From Dioscorea cayenensis subsp. rotundata (taxonomy: Eukaryota > Streptophyta > Magnoliopsida > Dioscoreales > Dioscoreaceae), in contig NC_052489.1 of the NCBI RefSeq assembly GCF_009730915.1, forward strand, positions 25,475,916 through 25,539,915: a stretch of DNA of 64,000 bases, read 5' to 3'. The notes beneath the pieces were generated by a model. The model was not told where the DNA came from. It saw only the letters and a list, made by a program, of their open reading frames with translations, and made no database searches. Position 1 is the stretch's first letter. Each line of letters opens with the position of its first letter. Shown in pieces: positions 1 to 12,146 of the stretch. A program made the position numbers and the translations under genes.

Positions 1-872
1 CTTTCTGGTGACTATAGTGTTCTTTCATTTGCAATATAAGTAGGAACAAATTCTATGTACTTCTTATGGAAAGAATTATGTGAATATGGTCGTGCGATTT
101 TTGTGAAGCCAGTAGATTATAGGTAAGTGCTCCCTTGACATGGAAACTCGATAACTCTTATACCTAAAGGTTGCATAGCAAACTATAGAGACAAATCTCC
201 TTGTTCAATATAATGCTACTTGAGTGAAACAAGGCCATGTAATTTGTTTAGGTTATCATAGTTGTTCTTACAAAAAGGTGGAAATAAGCATGAACATCCA
301 AAGCAGATCTTTCCTAGTCAAATTCCAGGCCTTTTGCATATTAAAACAATTAATAGAGCAACAGATGCGGTTCTGTTTATGAGTATTTGTTTATCCATGT
401 TCCAACTTCAATCTTGGTCATTATAATTAGGTCGGACTGCAGGCACCTTAGAATAATAACCTTCATAACACAGGCATCATTAATTTGACTGAAACTGGAT
501 GGAAGGTATAGATCGTTGGGTTTGAATATAAATGTGGAACCATCTGAAGTTAATTTAACAGCACGAGAAGTTTCTGTGAGGAGCAATGCGCTGTAAATAT
601 GATAGCTTTGCTCAGTTGGAAAGTATATAAGTTTGAAGGCCTTAGCACTTAATATAAATAGACATTAGCTATTACATGTAACTTTGGAATGTAAAGCTTT
701 TGGCTAACTGATAGTAAAACCAAATTTTATCACTTCCCTTAATATAGCTCATGATTATATGTATATATTTCATTTTTTATATGTTTCTAATGGCTCCTCT
801 GACTTGTATAACTTTCTCTAAGTAACCTTATACGAGTGCTTAAATTATTTGTGAAATTTGGTACCAGGCATC
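1..872 (+). other. Upstream region of the saposin gene, with a possible exon fragment at its left edge
   Basis: This is mostly AT-rich non-coding sequence. Near the left edge (about 46-123) a short plus-strand stretch reads FLWKELCEYGRAIFVKPVDY and stops at a near-perfect donor (TATAG/gtaagt at about 121-123). It could be an exon of a gene that begins outside the window, but no partner exon was recognised downstream. At 866-867 an AG (ggtaccag) lies 5 bases before the saposin ATG, so that gene may have a 5' UTR intron. No protein family could be assigned to the fragment. Confidence 0.3.
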
Positions 873-3135
873 ATGGGTCTGAAAATTGTACTTCTAGCTC
901 TATTTGTGCTGTCCATCAGCTGGATCAGCTCAGGTGCTAAGGATTTATCTGCATCTGATATAACAGGTATTGAATCTCTACAAATGTATAAGTATCATTT
1001 TCTCCCTTTTTATCTTGTTATTGTCATATTTCAGTTTGATCATAGAAAGGGGTAGTGAGTGACAGAAAGTAAGTTTGCCCTAGTTTATGCATCACTAAAA
1101 AATAATGCAACATATTTTATTACTAACTTGATCTTCTCTATGTTCTTGTGTTAAACTCTGTGAGCACATCCTGGATTATAAGTGAATTTTTTTGCAATTG
1201 GTGTATCCATCTGTTTCCTTAAGCCAAATTTAAGGCCAATGTGTAATTTTCTGCCTCATGTTTTGTAAAAGTTGAAACTTGAAAGTTACATCAGATTAAT
1301 TTTATGAATTATAAAATTGTTGATGAAAAATAAAGACGCAGTTATAGTGACCTTAAAACTTAAAACTTATGAATAAAGATGCATCAGAATAAATCCATTT
1401 TCATAGGCCTTAAAGCAATTGAAACACATTGGCTGTTGTTAAGATAAGATGAAGATGCTTTGATGCTGGGGAGTGTGTGCGTGTGTGTGTTGATAGAAGA
1501 TCAGTTTGAAACACATTTGAGAAAGGAAATATGTCTTGAGTTGGCTTAGGGCAAGATGGATGCATATTTCGATAATGAGCCCAACCTTAGATAATTGATA
1601 GTATCTAGAAGCTTGAATCAAGTGAATTGGGTGCTGCTTATTAGCATTGATGTGCCTGTTAGCTTCTTAAAATCATGTTTGGTTGGTTGGAGACAGGCTT
1701 ATACTTCATGATTTGTTTCTTTTCCCCCACAAAGGAAGGTTATAAGGCCTGATTATTTATGCAAGTTTTCTCTTTACATCCTAGATCATGTAAACTGTAA
1801 ATGCTTTTCTATGGTTTCAGGTGTTCCAATCGAATACAAGAACATAGGAGAGGAGAAGATCCATGAGGTTGTTGAAAAGAATAACCAATTGTGCACAATT
1901 TGTGAAGAGTATACAGCAGAGGCTTTGAGTGTTCTTGGTGAAAACAAGACCCAGATGGATATAATATCCATCCTTCATAAAGCATGTTCTCAGTTGCGGT
2001 CGCTTGAGGAGCAGGTAATTCATACTTAGTAAATTGAAGCTGCTGTTCAACCATCCTTTGGAAGTTCTTTTCTACATAGAACATATATATATATATATAT
2101 ATATATTCCGAGCATGTGTTTTAATTCCAAACCTTTTCTTGGCAGTGTATTGGATTGGTAGACTATTATGCATCTGTTTTCTTCCTTGAGATTTCTACAA
2201 TACAACCTGAGAACTTCTGCCAAAAATTGTCTCTTTGCGGGGCAAAATATTTTTCTCTCCATAGGAGTGACAACAATATCTGCAGGCTTTGCCATCAAGT
2301 TGTTCTTGAAATAATTACCAAATTAAAAGATCCAGATACTCAGGTATTAAGTCTCACATTGACCAATTTGGAGTTTTTTTTCTTAACATTGTATTTTAAT
2401 TTATTCAATCAGTGGCAGTTAAATAAAACTAGGAAATTATGGTTGCAAAAGACCTCACATTTGTGTTTCTTTGTTTGTACATAGTAATGGTCATAAAGAA
2501 ATTGTAATTCCTGTCTGAAGAATTTGATCTACTGATTTTTATACATAACCTTTTTTTGCACTTGTGATGCTGTTAGTACCATTTGACACTGACATATTGT
2601 TTACCTTTTCCTAAATTCACTCAGTTTGAGATAATTGAGATTCTTCTCAACCAATGCAGCAAGGCGGAAAATTATGCACAAGAGGTATGGCCTCTGCCTT
2701 ACCTATTTATTAGGGGAAAATTAACCACACAACCATCTAAAAACGTACTGATCAACTGGACTTCATATTGTTTACCTTGCAAATCAAATTTTATTCTTAT
2801 TGAAACTGCACCTAACTTCCAAGTTGGATTGATTTGATGAATTTCTTCCATTTCACTTGGATAGTTTCAGAGTTTGATAGCAAGTCTTGTCCTTGTTTCA
2901 CCCAAATATTGAACTTTTTTTCCCCTGTTACTGGCTCTTTGGTTTGATTTGTATCTCAATTTTTTCTGAACAGTGCAAAAGGCTGGTCTTTGAGTATGGC
3001 CCTTTGATTCTTGCCAGTGGTGAAAAATTCTTCGAGACGAATGATGTCTGTTCCATAGTCCTCTCCTGCACTTCATCTAAAACTGAATCTATTGGATCAG
3101 CACAAATTACTGAAGCATCATTGACTGATGCTTAA
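873..3135 (+). CDS. Saposin B-type domain protein (plant prosaposin-like), 5 exons
   Basis: Exons 873-966, 1821-2014, 2146-2343, 2625-2684 and 2974-3135 join in phase to encode 235 residues, and all introns are GT..AG. The ATG at 873 opens a hydrophobic N-terminus (about residues 4-20) that looks like a signal peptide. Two complete saposin B domains follow. The first has the six-cysteine pattern C56, C59, C87, C97, C121, C127, and the second has C142, C145, C173, C183, C208, C214. The pairing C..C / C / C / C..C is the hallmark of the fold. N73 (NKT) in the first domain is a potential N-glycosylation site. Family members are secreted or vacuolar/lysosomal proteins that bind lipids and present sphingolipids to hydrolases, or act as carriers; the plant role here is inferred. 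The reading frame is intact and the length is typical for plant two-domain members. No lesion was seen. Confidence 0.9.
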
Positions 3136-3979
3136 AGCAATGAAGTATAGTATTCTGGCTCGGGATGTGAGAGCTCTGAAATGCATTGCTTCTAAACAAT
3201 CACCACTTCCCATTAGTGATTGTAATTATTAATTATGAATTTATCGTCTATCATGTACTGCTATTAGAATAAGCAGTGTTGTTAATTGTTGAACTTAATG
3301 TGTAAACTGTAAAGCCATTATATTGAGCAATTTATATTGAGAAATATATTTATATTATTCTGTTGGGTTTTGCTTGAGAGACATCCTAGTATCTTATCAG
3401 CAAGACAACATTGTTCAAGTAATGTGTATGTTTCTCTTGCATTGTGAAAATCACATAAAAGCAAGTGTGCATCAAAATAGCAGCAAGATGATTATATGTT
3501 CGCCTGTCTTGTCAGCATTGTAAATCAGGAGATGCTTCAGTATCCCTTGAACTTGCGTGATAACATGAGATACATGTTTGCATTTGTACAAATGCACTAT
3601 CATCCTTTATGGAACTACTAATGTTTTGGACCTTGCTTAATAAAAACTTGCATTGTTTTGCCCTGTCTCATTGTTTTTCTTTATGAAAAAAATCTCTAGT
3701 CATGCCATCCAAACACCCTCCATTAGTGATTTTTATTTTATTTTATTTTATTTTTTTAAATAATTGTGACAAATCACGAAGAAGTTTCTTTAGGAAATAC
3801 CGATAATGATTAAAAGATTCATGACTTAAGTAGTATTTGACCCTTCGTGAAATATGAGTATGAGATATTTAAAATTTTTGAGCTCAAAACTTATTGAAAA
3901 CATTAGTGATAAAAAATCACAAGTTATAGATGCGGGCTCATAACCAAACTCTTCTCCATGTGCTTATAATTATTTATTT
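3136..3979. other. Intergenic region: saposin 3' UTR and AT-rich spacer
   Basis: This stretch follows the saposin stop codon and has no supportable ORF. It contains possible polyadenylation signals such as AATAAAAAC near 3640, and a TTTTA-repeat tract at about 3728-3760. Nothing else was recognised. Confidence 0.5.
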
Positions 3980-4206
3980 GGTAGAATATCTTATTTAATC
4001 CATCTAATATAGTCAATCTATCATTTTGTATTTTAATTTTTAAGAAATATAAGTTAATTTCTCTAATGTAATTTATCTTTAGAAATTTCTTATGAGAATT
4101 TATATTTCTTAAAAATTAAAATACAGGGATTTTTTAAGGACAAATTATAGTAAAAAGATCAAAAGAACAGATTAACTATATTAGAGGACTAAATAGGTAT
4201 TCTACC
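3980..4206. mobile_element. MITE, 227 bp, with long imperfect TIRs and a 10-bp TSD
   Basis: The left end GGTAGAATATCTTATTTAAT is matched, inverted, by the right end (GGTAGAATACCTATTTAGTC on the other strand). The similarity runs for about 35 bp with mismatches. Inside, two halves around 4030-4130 are also inverted (TGTATTTTAATTTTTAAGAA against its complement), so the whole element can fold into one long hairpin. It is flanked by the identical 10-mer TTATTTATTT at 3970-3979 and 4207-4216. A TSD of 8-11 bp would suit a Mutator-type origin. The flank is AT-rich, so the exact TSD length is less certain than the TIR. The element lies about 155 bp upstream of the next gene's ATG and could affect its promoter. 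Confidence 0.75.
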
Positions 4207-4360
4207 TTATTTATTTACATGTAAAAATATTATTTGCAGGAAAACTGTTGGAATAATCAATACAATTAATTATGTAATTAATTTCCATTTTTTGGGGGCA
4301 AAGCAGAGCAATTCGTATACCTGCCCGCCTTACTCTCCTCTTTTCTCGAGCTCCTTCACA

Positions 4361-7300
4361 ATGGCCTTGCGATCTCGAATCGAAGCCATCGTCTCCGCCG
4401 TCGTCACCGTCCACCCGCACGAGATCCCCGCCCTCGTCCGCTCCTCCTCCTGCTTCTTCTTCGTATGCACACCTTCGCTCCTCCTCTCCTCTCCTCTCCA
4501 CTCCCTCCCTCTCTCGATCGGATTGAGAACAGTTCATGTGTTTACAGATCCTCAGCGCGTACTTCGTGATCTTGCCTCTGCGTGACGATGGTGCTATCTC
4601 TCTGGGCTTGTCCAATTTGCCAGGCCTCTTCGTCGGCTCCCTCCTCCTCACCCTTGTCGCCGCCCCAATCTCCACCCTCGTCTTCTCCCTGCCCAATCTA
4701 TCTAAATCCAAGGTAACACCATCACCTGAGGGTTGTTCTTCGTCTTCTTGTTGTCTTGATTTTCACATTCTGTGTTGCTTCCGCAGGCTTTGGTCTATAT
4801 TCACAGATTCTTTAGTTTATCCCTTGTTTTATTCTTTGTTCTCTGGTATGCTTCCTCGGCCGGGAATTCTCCTTCTTCTGCTGTTCCAAAGGTAATTATT
4901 TGGCATCCTTGGTGGGGTTTATCCATACTTGGATTCATTCGTATTAGTATATCTGTTTGTTTTTGATGGTTAGGACTCGGTGTCTCATCTATCCTTTGTT
5001 TAGGAGGGGGCACATGAAGATGATGCTCGAGATGGCCCTTATTCATTAGGCTGGGGTAGCCATGGGTGGTTTTATATTTTAGTAAGGATAGGCTTGTTCT
5101 TGTGGGTAATGTTCTTACACATCTTGATTTTAAGATAATTGTTTTTCTTTGAGCTCAAATTGTATGAAAAAATTGGATCTTTCTGTTGTAGGTTGCCTTG
5201 CTTAATCTTGTGACAATTTCTTCAACTTGGGCTAGAGTGATTGATGTTATGGACAATGAGGTAGTCATGCCTTTTAATTGCGATTAAAATATTTAAATAA
5301 ATTTAATTAAACATAGTCATCTTAGTGTTCAGTCAGGTTCAAGATTGTTTGGGTTTGTTGGTGCTGGTGCAACCCTTGGACAGCTCTTCGGCTCACTCTT
5401 TGCTGCAGGAATGGCTTGGCTTGGACCATGTATGCATGTTTGCTTTGTAATATCATTGCCAGATTCTTTAATGTTGATAGGAAATTGACTGTGCTGTCTC
5501 CAATTCTCAGTTCTACTACTCTTTTCTGCTCTTTTAATGGAGCTCGCGGCACAATCAGCAAAAGGTATCGATCATGATGCTTCCAATGATGATAAAGAAT
5601 TATCTCCTATGAGGTATGGAACCTCTGGTCTTCTTAATATTACTTAGTGCGTAGTAGCTGTAACTGGATATTGGTTGTTGTATCTTTATTTGGAGTCAAA
5701 TTGTGATAATGTAGACCCTGCTCATTGAAGTATGATTGTGAACAGGATTGAGGATTGCAGGTCTTAAAAAAAACTAAGGATAAGTGGTTTGGATAACAAA
5801 TCGTTCTAGTGCTATTCATCAGAGTTACTATTTGTTTGTTTTGATGTATGATTCAACAGCATGTTCCTAAGTGATGAGTTATATGATCCAAGGAACAATG
5901 CTCATACTGACATCTTGTTGTAAAGTTAGACCAGTTTTTAGTGGGAATCAGATATGACGGCGGAAGTGATTAATAGTTCACATCAATGTGATGTCAAACA
6001 AATTAATGCAGCAATCTTTTTCTATCATGGTTCTAATTGATGAGGACTATAGTATTTTGTGGGAAACATCTAGATTGGTTCTAAGTTGCATAAAGTTTGG
6101 ATATTTTGAGATTGTATAAAGCAGTCTTTATCCTGTTTATGATTAGTATAGTTTACCTTACCTTTTATCTCTATTGTTTGTGAGATGCCCACACATGGAA
6201 CACCAATAAATTGTCATTTTCAACTTTTGAAAATTATATCATTGATGCTCAAGTTTCCTTATGTTCTTTCAGAAAATTAGTTGTAACTGGCTTGTTCTTT
6301 GTTTTATTGTTTATCGGTAAACTGCAGTTTAAGTTATATCAGAGTAGCTGTAATTTTTGTTTACATCTGATCCTTCTGATGGCTCAATGCGCTCCCACAT
6401 GACTTATTTTTCTTAAGAGATGATAATCAAGATCAACATGATGAAGCAGATGATAAGACAAGGTCTGGCCTTGTAGAGCAGTCTTCTAAATCAACCACAC
6501 AGGCATCGAATGCTCCGATGTTCATCATGTTAGAAGGGCTATGGCTGATAATCTCATCAACGTACCTCTTGTTTGTATCACTATTTCTTTGGCTGAGTGC
6601 AGTTGTATCTTCTTTCTTTTATTTTCAGGTACTGAATTCTCCTAAACATTACATCTCTTTATTACTATTCTCATTTGTATCTCTTCCAGATCTCATTTCT
6701 GGAAGCAACTGTAAATGCACAATCACCAAAATGCTTTTTCACAGGATTGGATGTGGTGATGCTATGGTTTTGTTAAACCGAATTATCTGCTATCATTTCT
6801 ACCCTTTTCCTAGCCAAATCATTGATGCTGAATTTTCAACACCATCATAATCATTCCCTCAACCATCACATGACGTGAAACTGCACCATATAAGATATAG
6901 AAAACTGCAGTGTCCAATAGTGGACAAAATTCAGTTAACTTGACATCTGTGGATACTTTTGTTGTGCTAATGATAATATCAAATAAAAGAGTAGTATCAT
7001 CAGTGTGCAAACTTGAGGAATATTGTCCTATGTAGATAGTATCAAAATATTCAAACATCTGAAAATTTCTTTTTCATAAGTCTTTAACAAGGATCTTGCC
7101 CTCTATAAATACTCGAGCACTATATAATTTTGACCAACATTGTTTGAGTGCATCTTCTAACATGCATGCTCAGATCCTCTTCTATGAATCTGCTACCCTC
7201 TAATATTAAAATTGCAGCTTGAACTAGGCTCTGCTTTGGATCGGAGTTTCAGACTTTACTGAGATAGGATGGGGTGCGTTGGAAAGAAAGACATAGACTA

Positions 7301-10300
7301 CTCGTTTATTTCATTTAAACTTTCGTCATTCAATCCAAATGCTCATGTTCATTTCAAGGAATAGTATTGATTTAATGTGTTACATGTTGATATTAAGACT
7401 ATTAGTTGAAATATAAATTTAACCCTAATTATTGGTAGTTGAAGAAATTGTAACCTGATTATGATATTCATATTTTTGTATCATCTTGCCTTTTTGAGTA
7501 TTTATACTATCTCATTTCTAATGAATGCTTTAACACCCACTTCCTAACTGTTGTTATCCACAGAAAGTGACAATCATTGCAACTACTGTATCTGATCCTG
7601 TTATCAGAAGAAGATTGTTTGCCTTGATAAACAGCTTTACTGCTGTCTTTATCCTTGCTGGACAACTTACTTTAACGGTGTGTTACTGTTATTCAAACTG
7701 TTCTCATTATAATTGAAACTAATAGTTGTACTCAGTATAATTGAAACTAATAGTTGTACTCAGTATAATTGAAACTAATGGTTCTTTCACAACATTTCGG
7801 AGTCCTATTAGATCTATACCATGTCCAATGATAACCAATTTTTATGAAATGTATTTCATGATGAAATGTTGTCTTCAGTTCTGCTATACTTGACATTGAG
7901 ATGGTACTATCTTTTGTGATTAGTAAATTATTTGCTAAAGGAATTTCTTTAATAAAAACTAGTCTTTAAATCATTGGTTATGTCTTGGTCAGGAATTTCT
8001 TTTAAAGGTCAATCTTATTAGTTTTCCAAATTTTAATTATTGCATTGAATCCATTTTTGTTTCATTAGGGCATAATTTTCGTATTTTCCATTAGCTTATC
8101 CAATTTTGGTGTTTTAGTGGTGCAACATAAATAGTAGTTCATATATCTTGCCGTATATTCTTGAATTTGACCAAAAAAATAAAAAATTCAACATTTCATT
8201 TTGGGCTTATCCTTGGCCTTGATTTGATACATTTTGATTTTTCTTCTTCGATGCACTATATTAGTCAAAATCAATAAAATTGAATGCCAAGTTTAATAAT
8301 TTGTTGGGATTGAATTTATGTATCATTTTGTTTGTCTTCTTTGTGGGTGTTTTTTTATGTTCCTTTTCCCTAATGCTCTGAAATGCCTACTGTCTATACG
8401 AAGCATGAAGTGTATCTTCATTTTTTTGCTAACACTCGTGATCTGTAGAAACTTTTGTCAAGTTGAAATTAGTTATTTGAGACTTCTTGTTTGGTTGGAG
8501 TGATGTTGCCATTGTTACATGTTTGCTTTAAAGGCTATTACACTGTATCAGCTTTTGTTTTTTAATCAGTATGTACAAATTTTCTGCAATAGCATTAGAA
8601 ACTTAGAATCCAATGCGTTTATCTTGATTTGTTTGACTTATGCAGAACAGACTATGACTTAATTATATGTATTTGCCCTTTATGAGGCTAACCTTGAAGG
8701 GAAAATATAGATAATGATTACTGCATTATATGTTAGCTATCATATTTTACATTTTGTGATTAGTATTTTTCCTAATTGTTTGGTTTAATTTTTGTTCATC
8801 AACTGATATTGTGTTTTGATGAATATTGCAGGGTCGAATACTCACTGTTGCTGGTGTTACCGTTGCTATTTGTGCATCACCTCTTGTTGCCTTCTCAAAT
8901 ATGGTCGCCCTTGCAATCTGGCCAACATGGATCGCTGTGGCTGTCTCTGAGACCCTTAGAAAGGTTTGATTTACTGGAAATAATCTTCCATATGATCTCT
9001 ATCGCTACCTATGCTTGCATTAAGCTATAAAATTTTTTATATAATTTTTCCTCACTTGGTGGTCCACATAATTAGTAGCATATTGGATTTCTGAGTCCTC
9101 TTGATCTGTTAGTTTTTTTGGTTTGTCCTATGACCTCCGTGTATATATATATATATAGTGCAATTTTATTACTTAGATATATTTATTGATAACATATAAA
9201 TAAGATAAACTTCATCATAATTATAATAGAATAAAACCTTAAAATTATTTCATTACTGTATTGTCAATAAAACACAAATTATTCTGTTATAACTAAAGAT
9301 AATTTCCAACTAGAGATAAATCTCAAATACAAACAAATACAAAATGAATTATAATAAGCATTTGCACCATTTATTAACAACAATTTTGATGGTTTATCCA
9401 TAGAGCTTGATCATTTTGGGGTGCCTTAATATAAATTATGGTTTTTGTTTTCTTTTGGCAATTTGATTTAGAATATTGATTTGATCAACTATTTACTGTT
9501 AAAATATTAATAGTAAAGGAAATGACACATTTTGAAATTAAAAAAAAAAGATTTATAAAGAATTATTTGTGGTAATAACCGTGATGGGAAAAATATTAAT
9601 TAATAACTGTCTTTCATACGCCCTGTCTATTTTTGTTGGTGTATTACTGTTCTATTCTCATGCTGAGCTTTGTCCACCACCTATTTATTATCTTCTTTCT
9701 GTATAAAAAGGCAGCTACAATTTTCTCCTTTTTCACTTTACTTTTCCCTAATTGTGGAATGATTAGTAGTATAATGGGTTATGGGTGTCGACAGTTACTT
9801 TCTTTTTCTGGTATCATTTAGGTTTTTATGAACTAGTTACTTTAAATTATTATGGATACTTGGCAACAATGTTATGTGGCCAAATACAAGTCATAACAGA
9901 AGAAAGGTAAGACAATCGAGAAGAATTTCTTACTAGAACTTGTTTGTTACTTGAGTGATAAAAATCTTCTGTGCAATTTCTTCCTGTTCGAACAAAGTTG
10001 AGTCTAATTTGCTTTGTCTGGTTTGAAGTGTCAAATCTTTTCCCCTGGTATTGCCAAAGGAAAGTCTCAGCCCATTGTATAAGATGATTTGTTGTAGGTC
10101 ATGCTAATAATTGCTATTTGAAACTCATGCATTGAAGGTGACTACATATGTTGTAACAAGACCGGGAAGAGAACTATTATTCACAGTGGTCTCACAGGAG
10201 GAGAAGTACAAGGCGAAGGTAAGATGCAGAATCTATGTGAAATCTTCCCTTTTGTTTCAAAAGTAGATCAAACATATAAGAGAGTATGTCATATGAAATT

Positions 10301-12146
10301 TTAAATCGCACTATCTTATAGTTTTAAGTAAGATATGTACATATGAATAGTATTAATGTGGTTTTCCCTATCGTTATTGCAGGTGTGCATAGATGTTATT
10401 GTTCAAAGGCTAGGAGATGCAGCGGCAGCTGGGATATATAAACTGCTATCCAACAGCCTTAATAAGAGGGCATCCATTGTTTCCGTATGTGCATTACCAG
10501 TATGTACTCCAATATCTATCCTCTCTACCTTTATTTTGTGAAAAAGGTTAATTCTGTATGCCTGTACCAACCAAGGGATATATTTATTCCAATCTGCCCA
10601 AGTTTATTTTTCTCTTAGCCAATTTAGCGAATGAAAGACTTTAATCACCCAGTTAGTGGATTTTGGTGACTTGGGACTTTGTCACTAGCAATTGCACTTG
10701 AAGATCTGAGTTATCAAATTAATTTCCTCTTGCACATTGTTTACTACATCGCACTCCATTTCAAAAAGAAAAGGTAATATTTTATGCTTAGCCCTCTTAT
10801 ATTTCATATAGTGTTACTGATAGTAGGCCAATATAACGCAGTCGGGATAGATAGCTCGTTATAGAAGGAAGTTGTCGGTGTCTATATCTTTCTTATCTAT
10901 GGTGTTATTCATCCATATGTTTGCTTACAATAATATGTTCCTTCTGGATTACTCTGCCTATTATTGATACATCATTAAAAATTTTAAATAATGCGGTTAA
11001 AGAAATAAAGAGTACCTCTTTTGACTAATGAATAACACCAAGCATACTTGCAGATGCATCAATTATGATACAATCATGTATCTGGTTTAGTAAACATGAT
11101 TCTTATAAATAACAAAATTCCAATGAGTTATGTTATTTTGACGTGAGCTACATTAGTTTTCACCATGGAGGAAATATAACCGGCCATCAGTTATATGGTT
11201 TGTATTTCATCGTGTCTTGCTTCTGTTAGTTGATCTGCAAAGTAGGACAAGAAAACCAGGTCAAGAAAATTTCTGGTTCTCACCTTCTGAAACTGACTTT
11301 TTATATTGCCTTTACTGCAGTTATGCTTATTGTGGATAATCACAGCAATTCATCTTGGAAGACGCCAAGCCAATCTTGTCAAGCTACAGGTTTATTGAAT
11401 GCAATTTAATTTTTTCTGAAAGATAATGGAGGTAATTTATGCCATTTTCATAACAGCGACTTTGGAAATAATTCTTAAACTTTGTTAGTGATATTCTATG
11501 CATATCTGGAAACTCTTTGCAGTGATTAAAAGATGATAGTGTACACAAAGATGCTTGAGTGATAACTCCAAAGAAGTCAACTGTAAACCATAATTCGATC
11601 AGAAGTCTTCACCAGTAAACTTAGGTACTCAACATTACTCCACACTCACAAATGGATGACACCATTTATTTATCTTTAATTACATGGTGAAGACAACTGC
11701 CATTTGTTTCTTTGAGATTCATCTTTGTTAGTGTATCACTATCACCTGAAGAGATTGAAGAAGAACATGCATCATGGAGGAAACAGCAATTTCCTTTTCT
11801 CATTTCACCAAACTTCTTAAGAAGCATAGCTAGTCTATACAGGGAGATTTTGTTTCAAATAGAACGTGGTTCTCAGCTGCCTGAACTGAATATAAAAACA
11901 AAAAGACAACTTGCTAGTTTGCAAAGTAATCTGCAGGTTGCCATTGTTTCTCAAAATATGATATTTGAACACAACTTAGTTAGTGGCATATCTGGCTTAC
12001 ATCAGTGCTGTTGTGATGATTTCAGTGTCATAGTTTCTATATAGAGCTCTATATTTTCAAAATATTCTAGTCCATAAGTTGGAATGAGGAATCAATATTT
12101 CATGTAGGCACAAAAACAGCGCAGAAATATGAAAGGGCGCTGGTGA
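4361..12146 (+). CDS. Multi-spanning ATP:ADP antiporter-like/MFS membrane protein, 13-15 exons
   Basis: Exons 4361-4462, 4548-4712, 4787-4891, 5004-5105, 5192-5260, 5333-5429, 5511-5613, 6418-6628, 7564-7677, 8832-8963, 10138-10218, 10383-10499 and 11321-11389 join in phase to give 489 residues. The family call rests on motifs shared with bacterial NTP/NDP exchange (AAA, ATP:ADP antiporter) carriers: VILPLRDDGAISLGLSNLPG near the N-terminus, SGSRLFGFVGAGATLGQLFG, and RPGRELLFTVVSQEEKYKAK near the C-terminus. About 10-12 hydrophobic segments alternate with short loops, and an acidic loop (GIDHDASNDDKELS) lies mid-protein. The 3' end is uncertain. Coding-like exons at 11754-11936 and 12108-12146 extend it in phase, but their acceptor sites are weak. 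Alternatively, an acceptor near 11522 would place a stop directly after LVKLQ. The transported substrate cannot be read from the sequence; it could be nucleotides or another metabolite. Confidence 0.75.
7708..7783 (+). repeat. Intronic 28-bp tandem repeat, about 2.7 copies
   Basis: The unit TATAATTGAAACTAATAGTT plus GTACTCAG occurs at 7708-7735 and 7736-7763. A partial third copy runs to 7783. It lies in the intron after the transporter exon 7564-7677. The copies are nearly identical, which suggests a recent local duplication, probably by replication slippage. No function is implied. Confidence 0.85.

Noticed and set aside
2086-2105. (AT)n tract in a saposin intron as a regulatory site
   Set aside because: Short common microsatellite with no supporting context.
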